Source of the DNA: Euonymus europaeus
Lineage: Eukaryota; Streptophyta; Magnoliopsida; Celastrales; Celastraceae
Direction of reading: 5' to 3'
Assembly: GCA_963580455.1 (NCBI GenBank)
Contig: OY756965.1
Span: 1,624,501-1,688,500, forward strand
Length of the DNA stretch: 64,000 bases
Shown in pieces: positions 52,145 through 64,000 of the stretch. The notes under the pieces are model-generated. The model saw nothing but the letters and a program-made list of their open reading frames with translations, had not been told where the DNA came from and ran no database searches. Each line of letters begins with the position of its first letter. Within the stretch, counting starts at the first letter, position 1. A program made the position numbers and the translations under genes.

Positions 52145-54491
52145 ATGGCGGTACGAGCACCTTGTTAATTTAACCGCTAGTCTTTTGTTTATTCTCGAAT
52201 TGTGTTCTTATGTGTTTTCTTTCGCTTAGATTTCGGAATTTATTGCTGCATCTGATTTCGGGAGATGAATTTCGTCCTTTGTTTTGCGCATTTAGATTTC
52301 GAGTTGTCTTTGCGTTCTTCACTTGATATTGTTTTTTTCCCTTTCAAGGAGGCTTTATTTTTGTAGATGCGCTTGGGTTTCCGAAAAAATGGATTCTGTT
52401 TTCGTTTTTTTTTTTTGTAATTAATATTATTTTTAGATATTGCGTAGAACTATAAATGCTAATTGATGTTGATTATGATCGTTCAATGTTTGGTTTGAAC
52501 TTGTTTTTATGTCCGAATCTGTTTTCCTTGCCCTTGAGACTGGACACCTGCCTACCTTCTCTGAGTAATGGATAGTGCCTATGACATGCTCAAATATGTA
52601 GGCATTTATATGTGTGTGTCTTTGCAACTTGTGTGGATTTTCTAATTATACCTCTTGAAGATTTTATCATAGAAATTGAGTTTTTTTTTTTTAATTCGGT
52701 AATTGTCTTTTTAGAAGATTCATTTTATTTCGCATCTTCTATGTCAGTCCTCTCCAGAGTGTCTAAGTGAGTGGTGGGAACTTGGCCAATTGCTTGTTTC
52801 TGAATGTGTAACTTGTATGTATGTCGCAAGCCTGAATTCAGTTGGGATGCTGGAGATAAATGAAATTATGAATACTGGGAAGCTGTTAGTCTTTTCTCTT
52901 CTCTTTCACTTATCTTGTAGAAAATTATTAGATTCAAATCCAGCTATTATGCAACATTTATTGCATTCTATTTTTCTTAAGCAATGTTTCTTGATCTTTC
53001 AAAACTCTAGAAGTGATCAGGACTTATGAATTAGAACTTGATACGATTTTGTGATCATCTCCATTTCAATTGGATATGGTTGTAGTTCAACAGTGGCTAT
53101 CGACTTATGCAGGACCTTCACCCTTCAATTATGAGTGGACATTTTGCCCCGATATGAAGCATTATGATATAGACTAAACTGGAATGATTGAATGATATTA
53201 TCTTGGTTTTGGTTAGATGTTAAATTCTGCATTTTCTGGTCCATAATTAATATTTTCTTTAGAGTATTTTATTAGCCATTGCAAATTTGGACATAAAAAC
53301 TAGACCTGTTCATATCATCTGTATTGTATATCATTTGTATTTTCTGGTCCATGATTAATATTTTCTTGAGAGTATTTTATTAGCCATTGCAAATTAGACT
53401 TCATGGGAATTTTCAACATCTACAGGACAAGGGTCAACCATTGCCCAAGTTTGGTGAATGGGATGTCAATGACCCAGCATCCGCTGAGGGGTTCACAGTC
53501 ATCTTCAACAAAGCCAGGAATGAGAAGAATACAGGTGGCAAGCCTGATTCTCCAGCAAGAAATGACCCCCCATTAAAGAATGGGGCTGTTCTTGGAAAGC
53601 CTCAGTCTGTAAGTCATACTTTCTTCATAACTTTCGTTGGTTGCATTTTCGAGTTTGACTGAATGCAGCACCTCTATCTACATGTGAATTAGTTGTATGT
53701 TTTTGTCATACATTTTGTAAGAAGGGAAAAGGGAGGGGGAGTTTTCTTATTATATTTTTATATTTTGTATTTAATGGACTAATACTATGCAACAACAGTG
53801 ATAGTCAAAATTTTCTTCTGAATCTAATTTTTAAATTTATCAGGCATCCTTTGTGATAGTTTTGCACTATTCTGTTGCATTGTTTTATTATTGTTTTCTT
53901 GCATAAGCCTTCAGAGATTGAGTGCATCCTGATTCTTCGTCATTTTTTAATGTTTGTATTTTTACAGTCTAAAAATAAGAAAGATGCCCCATTGTGCTAT
54001 ATCTTAGAACCAGTCTTGAATTATTATGAGATAATTGTTGACTTATGAATGCTGCTTTTTTTAATTATTATTTTGAGTGTTTCTTATGTTTTCTAGTCAT
54101 CTGTATTTTCTAAAAATAGAAGGGAACTGTTTTGTCAACCAGTTTCCTGCTGACTGATTTTTTAGTAATCTTGGTGGTTCTTATAGGTGACGAAAATGTG
54201 TGAATCTTTGAGACATAATTCTCTATTGCAATCGCTTTTTTGAATTTGAGTTTTGCATTGCCAATTTTTGCATGTTCTGTTGACTTTACTTTAAAATCAT
54301 GTGTCTTCCCAGACACTTTACTGGTCAAAAGCTCAACATCCATTTTTCCCATGATTATAATAGTTAGTAATCTTTGAGACGACATCAATGACTTAAGGAG
54401 GATGATGAATTCACTCTATTTTGAAATTTCCAAATGCCATGATCTCCAGAAAAAATGGCTGTGCTGCATTCAAACTGGCCATGCAGAATAA
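52145..54491 (+). CDS. NOI / RIN4-like small protein
   Basis: Complete 76-residue protein in three exons: 52145-52150 (only ATG GCG), 53426-53608 and 54450-54491. The NOI domain reads DKGQPLPKFGEWDV and DPASAEGFTVIFNKAR at residues 3-35. PKFGEW (9-14) is the PxFGxW core that the bacterial protease AvrRpt2 cuts in Arabidopsis RIN4. The C-terminus KKWLCCIQTGHAE (64-76) carries the Cys pair (68-69) that is acylated in RIN4 and places it at the plasma membrane; by analogy this protein should be membrane-attached. Short NOI proteins have one such domain against two in RIN4. The role is probably in immune or exocyst-linked processes, but the family is poorly characterised. Introns of 1275 and 841 bp are phase 0. 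Confidence 0.9.
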
Positions 54492-54699
54492 TGAAGCCAT
54501 GGTTATAATGGGAGGTATTATGTATGAATGCCCAACCCCAACGTGTAATCCAGAAGACTGGAGCTGTATTCAGAAGCTATGATGGGTCCTCCTGGAATCT
54601 GTTTGTTGTAACTTAATTCTTTTGTGATGTTATGGGCATTGTAAAGAACATGGCCAAAGGACAATCTTTTATGTATATTGGTGGAGGATGAAGTTCTTT

Positions 54700-57014
54700 T
54701 CTAATTCAGTATTTTACCTAGTTGACACTGTAATTGTGATTCTTTGTGTTTTGTTATCTGAGTGGAGATGATTTTCTTGTATCTGCATGTTGTTGCCCTT
54801 AGGGGGGGTAGGCAGCAGTTTTGGTCGGTAATTTGACATTTTTTGACTGAACTGTGTAGTCGGTTATGTCGATTTATTAGTCTTCGATTCGATTTTCGTG
54901 TAAAATATGCAATTTTATTTTGGAAAAATCATACAAACAATTGGTGATGTTCGATTTTGGTTATGGCGGCTTACGTTTTTTGAAAGCTTCCTAGTGACAC
55001 CCCTCTCTTATGTTATTGAGATATAGGCAGTCATTGTGGTTGCTACCCGATGGTACTAATCAAATGGTTCTGAATACTCATCCGTACAAAGAATCATTAC
55101 AAAATTTCCTTTTGGGGATTGATATTAGCTACTCTTCTGAAACTATTCCCCCTCAAGCAAACATTCTTGGATATGAGCTTTCCAGTTTGTGAGAAACTAC
55201 AGAGTCTTACATGCTGGATGTTCCCACTTTTCAATCGAGTTACAGTCGAAGCAGGTAGACCTTAAGGATACTTGTGCCTTCGAGCGCAGCTGATTCAAGC
55301 ATTGCTCTATGGGTCACTCTGGCTCATTATATCCAGATTTATGAAACCATACAATAAATTTTTGCCTAGAAAAAGGGAAAGAGAAACAGGTAACTATTTT
55401 TTGGCAGTCAGTTTGAACCTCTAACCAATGCCGTACAAACTGAACAGTGTAAATAGTTCCTGTGCTCAACTAAAGGGCAAAATGCTCTATTGGAACAATA
55501 AATTGATCGTCATTCTTGAGACAGAAATATGTTAAGGAGAATGACACAACCGAAGGAAATGCGACTCCCTCTCCCCAACCTTTTTTCGCGTGCTGGCAGA
55601 ACAGTGAGAAGTGACCAACAGAAAGATCAAGGTCAAAGATTTCATTTCATGGTAGGAAAACTTCTTTGTGAAACGGAAGCACTCGTTTGTCTGGTCACGA
55701 AAATCATGACTTTCTTCTCCTAATGATCCCTTTCTCAGATAATCCAAGCACGGAAAATGCTTTAGCTGTGAAAGGAGCACGATAACAATAACAATTGCTG
55801 ATGACAAATTGTCAGACAAAACAGATGGAAAAGAAACACACACTACAAGATCAACACCATCATCGCCAATATGCAGAGAAGCAAAACAGACATGAACAAT
55901 GCATTCCTCATTTTGTACACTATGAGAAGACATTCCCTGTCTTAACACACATGATGAAAGCTTCCATGGGGCCACAAATAATAGAAAAAGCCCTAAAAGA
56001 AGCTTAAACTTAAATTGCATATAAGGAAAATCCCTCTATGACACCAATTTTGCTTTTAAAAAACCCTCAATATTCCTATATATACCTGTATAATGTATTT
56101 GTTCACCAGATAGGAAACTTACTCAAAAACATTTTCCCAATTAGAGCACAAAATTCGACTTAAGAATATCCGCTACAATTAAAAAAATGTATGAACAGTA
56201 TATAAGCAAGGATGGTATCATGGTCGAATGCGCCTTCTTGAACCAAGAATAGCACACATGAGAAACTCCACCATCCTTGCGTACATAACTCAGAGGCAAG
56301 TCATTTAAACAACAGAACAAATTTCTTTCAAATTTGATGCAATAACAGTATGATCAAGTTCGAAAGTGCAAACAGAGTTGCTACTATACAGTATTTTTGT
56401 GTGCATGTGCTATCTTTATTCTCCAAACATATTATTCCTCTTCCTAGCCAAAGTTTGCAAGATCAGCAAGTTAAACTTTGAATATTAGAATCAAACCTCG
56501 TACCTTGTGGAAGTCTATGCCATCTCAGCCGCTAGAGCACTCATGAGTGAGAGAGAAATCTTTCCTGTTTAGCTTCATAGGAATAAGGGACCCACTAAAT
56601 GCATGCTCAATGTGAAGTTGATAAAATCATAAAATATCTAGATACCCACAGGCCACAGACGACCTCAAGAATAATGCAAAAGAAGTAAAGAGCCATCATA
56701 AATCTCCAGATACCCCACAGACAACCGCGAGGACAAAAAAAGAAGCTAAAATATACATAGCATATCTGACTAGTGGGAATTTTCATTTACATGTGTCTAC
56801 AGGAAAAAGTCCCTCCGCAATCCCAGTAGGTAAACACTAAAAAAGAACTATGTTTTCCTTTGTGATTTTTGTTTACAGAGACCGTTTGTGTATGAAATTT
56901 GATCAAAAGTTTTGACTTCAGAAATATATAACCATAACAGAAGAGAGATATTTCAAATGGTCCCAAGAAACACTTTAAGCACTAGAGGCTAATCTAGTCG
57001 TCCACTTCTACACT
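54700..57014. other. Intergenic spacer, no convincing gene
   Basis: 3' flanks of the NOI gene (+) and of the SAWADEE-like gene (-). A 162-codon minus frame at 55532-56020 has a hydrophobic start but no recognised motif. The short plus frame 55010-55192 is also unrecognised. The rest is AT-rich sequence without repeats that I can define. Confidence 0.4.
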
Positions 57015-59938
57015 CTACACTAATCGCTGCAAGATCTTTGCCTCGTCAGCCGCTAGCCTCTTGTGCAATTTCTGTTGATGATTAGCAAACTCCAAGAATA
57101 AATCCCTCAGCTCCTTCGCAGTCCTGTATTTCTCAGTTCCAGAATAGACAACCTGTAGTTCATCATCAATCTCACCAATTCTATCTGATATTTTGTTCTG
57201 CATGAAGCAAATAAAAAAAGAATTTTAACATCTAATTTACGTTGAGTGCTCATGTTAGCTAATTCAACATCAAATTAAGTTCCAGCCACTATCTCCGAAA
57301 AATAACTCCATCTTCATTTTTTTGATTTGGAGCCATGTCAGGCCTGTCATGTTGGGGTGGGGGTGGGGGTGGAGGAAATTGAGGATTTTCCGATCCAGAA
57401 GGATTTATCTAGAAAAGTAGAAAATGGCCAGCCATAAAACTTAGGAGGTGGTCCTAGGAGCCATTATCATGTCGTGGCCTTGAATATTGTCATGTAGCAA
57501 TCTTGTGAACCAAGTATCCACAAGCTTTGTGATTGATAAGAGACACCTTCAAGGCTTCAACCCCAAATTCCCAAAAACAGAACCAATGAAGTTAAAGGAA
57601 ACTTGCCTGAGATTTAAGCATCAATTTCTCATGAGCCGTCCGATATTCATCATGCCTAGAGAATTTTTGAGTTACCACCCACGGCCTGCAAACATTGTAT
57701 CCAGGTGATGATTTTGCTTTTTTCACAAGTAACTGATAGAATACTTCAACAAAAAACAACTTTTGAACAATTTATAAAGGAGCAGTCAAGCTGCCAATGC
57801 TCTTACTCTTAAGCCTAGACATACCTTCCTTTTGCAGACATTATAATATGGTTGGGGCTCTCCAAAAATTCACACAACTGCCCAAAATTCTCCTTACAAT
57901 CCGACACAATTACTGCCCTTGTAAATGTCTCTGATAATGAACTTGGAAAAACATGTGCCTGGATTGAGACTGCAGTCTGTTTGTGTATAAAATCCACAAT
58001 TGTTGATGTGGATAATTCTTTATCCAAATTGTTAATAAAAAAGACTTGGCATCTATCAGTCCCCCCAATATCTGCATCTTGTCCAATCCTTTCGTAGTGA
58101 TTGCTAATTTCCCTGGTCTTCCAAGAATCTTCAACAGAGGAATGAAAAGAACTAGTAGGTTAAACCATCTATGATAGCAGAGTAGCATACAAATGCACAA
58201 GGAAGACGGGAGGAAATTGCAGTCTAACGTCAATCAATAAAGAATAGGCGACAAACTCATTAAATTCTCTAGTATAACAAAGCATTTTGTTCAAGGCACA
58301 ACAAACATGTATGGAAAGATAGAGAGAGCAATAACAGAAAACTTAACATTTTAGGGGTTTAGAGGAGGACATCAACACACTCCTTCCCCCTCCCTTGAAG
58401 AACGAAAAATAAACCAGTTCAAGCTAAACAGCAACACGTTTAGGGGTCCCTCAAATTGAGATTTGAACAAGAATCTTTGTCTTTTCTTGGAAGGACTATC
58501 ACCTTGTGTTTCTTTAGGGATAAAACCTAAGGGTGAACCTTCTGATGGACGAATTCCACTAGTAGACCGCTTAGCACACTTATGTCCCTATGAACGGGCA
58601 AAAAAAAAAAAGAACAGAGCAAGTATCATATAGCCAAATATATCACAAGTAAATTATTAAGAGAGTATGTTGAGCAGGCCAAAAAGCTTCAACAAGTTGT
58701 ACACAAATCAACTTGCCTGCTGCAACCGCTCTGCAAAAGTTAACTTTCGCTTGAGAGGTGAGCTTCTAGAAGTAGCTTCAATTTTCTTCCTCGCTATTGC
58801 CAGAAAGGAAGACAACATAGGGTCGAGTTGTGCACTGTGCTGAATCAAGCACATGCTTTCAATGTTGTTAGAACTTAAACAACCATCATACGGTCCATGT
58901 TGCCACAAAAGAATAAAAACGCACTTGCATTCCTCTCCTCCATTTTCAAAAGAATGTTGCTGGGGAATTACCTATCAAATCAGTTTGTTTGCAGAGAAAA
59001 ATATATTCGTGAGAGACATAAATTTATACTGAAAGCAAAATCTCTAGCCTTTTCTATTTTGGTTTTCCAATACATTTTTGCAAACAAACAAAACTAAAAA
59101 CCAGATAAATATCTGTTAAGACTCGTATTAATATCTGTTAAGGCTTGTACCCACATCGTTTAGGAGTAAGTCACCGATGTGTGGTTTATAAGTAAAAGAT
59201 CTAATTTCACACAACCACGTTTTAAAATCCTACTCAACCATATTATAAACCTCTCGTGAGAGCACCGTATAAATCTAACCAAAACAACTCAAACATTATA
59301 AATGCAACCCAAACAACATGGTCTGCACCTAAGAGGGATTAATTTTTTACTAATAAACCACATTGGTGGCTTATGCCTACAAATCATTAACACTCATGCG
59401 AGACCAACAAGTGGACAAGGAGCTCGATTCGATACCATGTTATAAATCGAATACTTGTGTGAGCACATACATCCAACCCAAACAACTCAAAAAGGAAGAA
59501 TTGTCCTTGTGGGATAAAGGCCTGCACAGTTCAGGGTAGGAGGGCTTTAACAATATCTGACTCCAAATCATCAAGACATTTTGAAAAATCCAATACATAA
59601 ACAATTTCTCACGCATACGCAGCATGAATAAGTACCTCATCGATGACGGCATCGAAGAAGCGGACATCATTGGGGTTGAAGGTGTAGGCAGCGCAAACCA
59701 TCGTGCCTTTGACCACTTTCTGACACTCACTGTCCTGCAGCTGTGCCGAGAGTGGCCGGAATCGCCCTTGGAACTCCTTCAATTCGTCAAGAGAATTGAA
59801 GCTTCTAGACTCGAAAACGCTGTCTTGATCGTCGGTGAAGTTGCTGTACTTTATGGTGAGTTTCTCGCCGGAGAATGCAAGCCTCACGCTGTACCACGCA
59901 TCGTCCGGGTACGAGCGAAATTCTATTTCGTAGCCCAT
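57015..59938 (-). CDS. SAWADEE-like (tudor-like) domain protein, plant-specific
   Basis: Complete 398-residue protein; minus-strand exons 59938-59636, 58959-58717, 58587-58503, 58128-57825, 57685-57607 and 57197-57015, all joining in frame. The N-terminus (MGYEIEFRSYPDDAWYSVRL, then LTIKYSNF and ECQKVVKGTMVCAAY with FFDAVIDE) resembles the SAWADEE chromatin-reader fold of SHH1. The domain continues in exon 2 (CKCVFILLWQHGPYDG). A basic patch (SPLKRKLTF, KRSTSG) could be a nuclear signal. The C-terminal end is helical and charged (YRTAKELRDLFLEFANHQQK). By family it may read histone tails; no function is proven. ATG 59938 was chosen because conserved-looking sequence starts there; the frame is open up to an ATG at 60097. 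Two introns start with GC (see findings). Confidence 0.8.
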
Positions 59939-60099
59939 CGGGAAGAGTCGCCGGAACCGAAGTTCGAGGGAAAGATTGAGGTTTCGAAAGACGGACAAAT
60001 CAGAAATCAGTGTCAAAGAGGAGTGCTCGCACTCTGCAGGAAATGCTCTTCGTCTCCAAAAACAGCTTTTTCTGACAGAAATTTGAACCGCTTGCATGA

Positions 60100-61489
60100 A
60101 ATAAGTAAAGGTTCTGTGTTTTTCACGGATTTGGGGCTCTACAATTCATAATAAATTGTAGAGTCCGCAATTCACAATTTAAACCGTTGGATTTATCTAA
60201 TGGACCAAATAAGAAGATATGTCATCAATCCTATCTGTTTATTCCAAACACGCCCTATCTCTCTCCTTTAACCTTCACTTCTCTCCAACACAACACAAAA
60301 CCCACTTTCTCGACAACCAATCAAGGGCAATTATTATTATCTTACTACACCTATGTTATTAGCTCTTAATTATCCCCTTCAGTTCAATAATCGTCTATGT
60401 TTCCAGTTCAGTGTTGGATGCCTCAGAGAATATCTCAACCTTTATCATAATTATTATCCATATTTTCCCAGATCAGCCAAAATCGTTTTAGATTTCTATA
60501 TTGATTCAAGAATAATGAACAATGGGTCGAATTCCTTCAGCAATATCACGAAGGAGGTGTCAGGATTATCTTTTACAGACCTCTCACACTTGAAGAACAC
60601 AAACTCTACGGGATTTCTTGCACTCTACCATCGTGAGTTATCTGTTTATAATTTTGATGCATTGTCAATAGATCTTTTTTACTGTACAGAACCTTATCTT
60701 GACACATGTTACAGGATCATCAATATATGGACACTTTCAGACCACAAATGTCTGATAGAAATGACTATCGTCTTTCTCTGATCGGATTGAGACATTCGAT
60801 GGCGATTCGAAATGGCCGACTAGAACAATACAAGAAGAGTGATGAGCTCCATAAATGTCTTAAAGGCATTCGCTTTGATGCATGATAATTAATAAAAGCA
60901 TTATGTGATGCTAAAGTTGATGTGCTTATGCTTTATTAAAATGTCCTGTATTATTTGAAATATTTTATGCTGTCAAGTTTGTCCAGTAATATGCATGTGA
61001 TAGGGTCCTAACCTTGGGTCTTTTCCCTGGTCAAGTGTTCAACCCTAGTTTGCTTTTGTCTATATGATATTGTGCAATAATAAGAAACAACTTATTGTTG
61101 TAAAAGATCCTAATATGTTTGGAAGGACAAGATTAAGCATCCGTGTAATTTAATCCGCAAGGGCATCATAGAACATGACAAGTAGGTCAAAGGACAACAC
61201 AGAACCCAGCACGTCAAGGGCATTATTTTTAATAGGAATCGAACTCAAGATTATTCAAGTCCAAACGAATATACGATTACATAGACGTATGTATGACACT
61301 GCATTGAATGAACCAAATTTAGTTGCTATATGATCCCAGTCTCCATTTATTCACTCTTATTAGTTATTTCACAAAGAATAACTATTCAATTACATATTTG
61401 AAAAGGAAAGGCTCACAAGGACAGGGACAAAGGGGGAGCAGGGAGCTATAACAGGGACAGTAAATTTAAAAAAAATTCCTAAGTTGAGG
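60100..61489. other. Intergenic spacer, no convincing gene
   Basis: Upstream region of the SAWADEE-like gene and 3' flank of the IGPS gene. A 142-codon plus frame at 60353-60781 has no recognised motif, no promoter-like leader and AT-driven composition. Nothing else assigned. Confidence 0.4.
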
Positions 61490-63951
61490 TCACAAGGAAA
61501 TGTCTTTACCAAAGAGTCCAGTTATGCCCTTTGCAGGATCATCTTGTTTCACAATTGACTCCCCAACCAAAACCTGGAGAAAGACAATATAAATTGGTCA
61601 TCTGAAAATCAATAGGGGAAAAAAATTCATCCCAGTCAGTCAAAATATGTGCTATAAAATAGGAGCAGAACTTCTCATCTGGAACTGAAAGCAGTGAATC
61701 TTATATAAGTTAAGGAGCTCACCGCTTTTACACCGGCTTCTTGTACATAATTAATGTCATCAGGAGTGAATAATCCAGATTCCCCAACCACCTAAATTCC
61801 AAAATAAAAGAGAGAACGAGTAAATTATTACCAACATACTCAAGATACTTCTCCCTATGACCAAGACTAGAATAGGGATACAACTAGAAATATGGCACTT
61901 ACAATTATGCCCTTTTCACGAATCCTCTGACCATGTTCTCCTTCAAGGAGCTTCTTTGTGTTACCAATATCAACCTCAAATGTTTCTGGGCAAAACATTA
62001 AATTACTAAAAAGTGTGATAGAGAATATGGGTTTCTAAGTACATTGATCCGCATGAAATTCGGAAAGGATATTGGCTTTCATGCTTAAAGCATGAGGATC
62101 ATAAATTTCACAAAATTATCATTTGTAAGATTTTGAAAAGTTACCAAGGCTGCGGTTGTTGATGCCTATAAGCTCAATCCCCTCTATTCCGAGAACACGA
62201 TCCATTTCCCTCTCATCATGTACCTAGGAATCATAACAGAAGCAACAACAGAGCATTAAACTTTTCAAATCACATGTAAAAAAATTTATCTTGCTTCGTA
62301 TAATTAAAACTGTTGTATTAAAGTTTGGTGTAACTCCTAACATTAGAAGAACTAACAGCTGACACGACGTTTCAAAACTAGTATAAACATTCATGTTTAA
62401 ATGAAAACTTATCTAAATTTTTGAGTGTTCACTCAGGTTCTAAAATAATGCATGAACAAGGGTCCGACAGTCAAAGTTTAGTCAAGGTTATCCGACTCCA
62501 AAAAAAAGGAATGTATCAACAACTGAAGCACATGGCTACCTCAAACATGTTCTGAACCAATGCATAAAATATTAACCAACAATGACAAATAAGAACAGTT
62601 CAGACCTCCACAAGTGCAGCCATTCCAAGCATCTTGCAGATCTTAGTCAAGTATATGATGTCCAGATCAGGCAAAACAGCAGCAATTAAAAGGATTGCAT
62701 CTGCACCTTTAGTTCGAGCATAGTATATCTGCCATGCATCTACGATGAACTCCTTGCAAAGCAGAGGACACTGCACATATTGAGAAAAATTCCGTTATCA
62801 TAGATAGACAAGTAACCCAGCAACAATACATCAACTAAACTTGTTAGAAGCAGACCTTAACTCCAGCACCCTTTATTGCTTCCAAATTCTCAAAGCCTCC
62901 CTATGATGATAAAAATATAAAGTTAGCGGAAGTTAATGAAATGATCGTTCAAGATCCAAATATCTAGCGATAAAAGACAATAGTTTCAGGTTCAAAAGAC
63001 AATTGCAGGCTTACCTGAAAAAACTTTTTGTCCGTCAAAATGCTGAGGCACGCTGCTCCACCTTTTTCATAGCCTTTTGCAATTTCAACCTGTCATGAGA
63101 AACTCCCAAATCATGGAAAAACAAGCATGCAAAAAAAGGAAATAACATGAATCCCTGACTTTGTTGATGCTTTCCTTTTGTCAAGACTTTCAGAAGCCAC
63201 CACAAAGTGAAAATTATCTCTCCCGCGTCAAACTATTCAAACTCTCTATCTTCCTAAATAATAAGTCATTTAAAACTTGCAGGTTTTTTAGCAGCATAGC
63301 ACGTGTCAAAGTGGACTGAAGGGTCAGCTTGATCCCAGCTGGTGCATTAGTATACCTTGGTGGAGGAATAAAAAAGAGAGAGGAAAAGAACAACACATCA
63401 TTGAAGTTAATGATTCCCACTGATCGTAATTAAGATTAAAAAGTCTTGAATCTTTAAGCACTAATAAGAAAACGGTGTTTCCATCGTTACTCTAGAGTGA
63501 AAAGACAACTCATCATCATTGAGGACACAAAATTACATCCTAGAAAAGAGACGACTCTAGATCCAAATCAAAACATTACAATTTAAAAACAATAATAACA
63601 TTGAAACTTTAATTTTCTTTAAATATCTGTATCAATGCAATTGTTTGCAAGAAAGGTACAACAAAAATACAGTTGTTTATTGTTTGAACAAAATCAAGAC
63701 ATGAGCTGATCAGGTTACAAATTGTACTAGATGCTATATTAATGAGAAATAAAAGCAGGGGAGTGAAAAATTACTGGATCAAAATTCTCTCTCAGGATCC
63801 CTCTACTAGGAGAGGCCTTCTTCACTTCAGCAATCAAACCAGGCAACCCAGTTCGTTGATGGGCCGCCTTGAGAGCTCCAATGAAATCTCTTGTGGGAGG
63901 AGCATTATCAAGAGCTTTCTTCAATGCATAAAGAGGCCATCGTTCTTTCAA
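61490..63951 (-). CDS. IGPS: Indole-3-glycerol phosphate synthase, chloroplast (5' part beyond the window)
   Basis: Closes the indole ring from CdRP in plastid tryptophan synthesis. Eight 3' exons are present on minus: 63951-63775, 63089-63015, 62900-62856, 62770-62606, 62223-62145, 61985-61903, 61791-61723 and 61573-61490, giving 258 residues to the stop. TIM-barrel motifs in order: [14 protein letters not shown] (first catalytic Lys), CLSILTD, LLCKEF (second catalytic Lys), [37 protein letters not shown] and [13 protein letters not shown]. All core strands with their Lys, Glu, Asn and Ser residues are intact. The missing part, upstream of TTG AAA at 63951, should hold the transit peptide and the first barrel helix; 63952-64000 is intron. 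Confidence 0.96.
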
Positions 63952-64000
63952 CTGAAAAGAAAAGAAAAAGAAAAAGAAAAATGATTTTTCATGTAGCGGA

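Noticed and set aside
53959..54002. Possible extra NOI exon starting SKNKKDAPLC after TTTACAG
   Set aside because: Joining exon 2 directly to 54450 gives GKPQS followed by KKWLCC, the known family join; the extra piece would read on to a stop without the Cys-pair tail.
55532..56020. 162-codon minus-strand frame with a signal-peptide-like start
   Set aside because: No motif, no splice partners and an overlapping plus-strand frame of similar quality; lies in spacer downstream of the SAWADEE-like gene.
59939..60097. N-terminal extension of the SAWADEE-like protein from ATG 60097
   Set aside because: The added 53 residues look like a translated leader, and the domain begins right at the internal MGYEIEF.
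60353..60781. 142-codon plus-strand frame
   Set aside because: AT-driven composition, no recognised domain and no leader or promoter signs; chance frame more likely.

Overview
The window is nuclear DNA from a flowering plant, most likely a eudicot. Its genes have many small exons split by AT-rich GT-AG introns. The encoded proteins are plant-specific or plastid types (NF-YB, NOI/RIN4-like, SIA1/ABC1K7-type kinase, plant IGPS), and the spacers hold plant-type hAT, MULE-like and TRIM elements. I cannot name the species from the sequence.

Layout, left to right: (1) 0.6-1.7 kb, an intronless NF-YB subunit gene on +, with a TGGGCC/G-box-rich promoter and a C-terminal tail that appears frameshifted twice. 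(2) 2.57-5.75 kb, a complete Nudix hydrolase gene on -, convergent with NF-YB. (3) 5.8-10.4 kb, AT-rich spacer with repeats and a TIR element. (4) 10.4-31.2 kb, two head-to-tail copies of a ~10.3 kb segment. Each holds a promoter-like palindrome, broken exons of a UBP12/13-type ubiquitin protease, nested tandem arrays and several unidentified exon-like blocks. Copy 2 also carries a 728 bp hAT element with its target-site duplication. (5) 31.2-36.2 kb, spacer with tandem duplications and a MULE-like element. (6) 36.7-42.1 kb, a complete 17-exon ABC1K7/SIA1-type plastid kinase gene on +. (7) 43.7-43.9 kb, a decayed hAT transposase fragment. (8) 44.2-49.2 kb, a complete cytosolic acetyl-CoA acetyltransferase (AACT) gene on +, with a TRIM retroelement in intron 5. 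(9) 50.9-51.9 kb, a second MULE-like element. (10) 52.1-54.5 kb, a short NOI/RIN4-like gene on +. (11) 57.0-59.9 kb, a SAWADEE-like domain protein gene on - with two GC-AG introns. (12) 61.5-64.0 kb, the 3' part of the tryptophan-pathway IGPS gene on -, running off the right edge.

The intact genes are unrelated housekeeping or regulatory genes: CCAAT-box transcription, nucleotide clean-up, plastid kinase, mevalonate entry, immune-related NOI, putative chromatin reader and Trp synthesis. Nothing suggests a cluster or shared pathway. The unusual part is the 20.8 kb tandem segmental duplication. Shared and copy-specific lesions let its history be ordered: a 4-nt deletion in a UBP exon, local exon duplication, the 10 kb duplication, then hAT insertion and copy-specific repeat expansion or loss. 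Exon limits were read by eye from frame, splice signals and remembered family sequences; no alignment was run.
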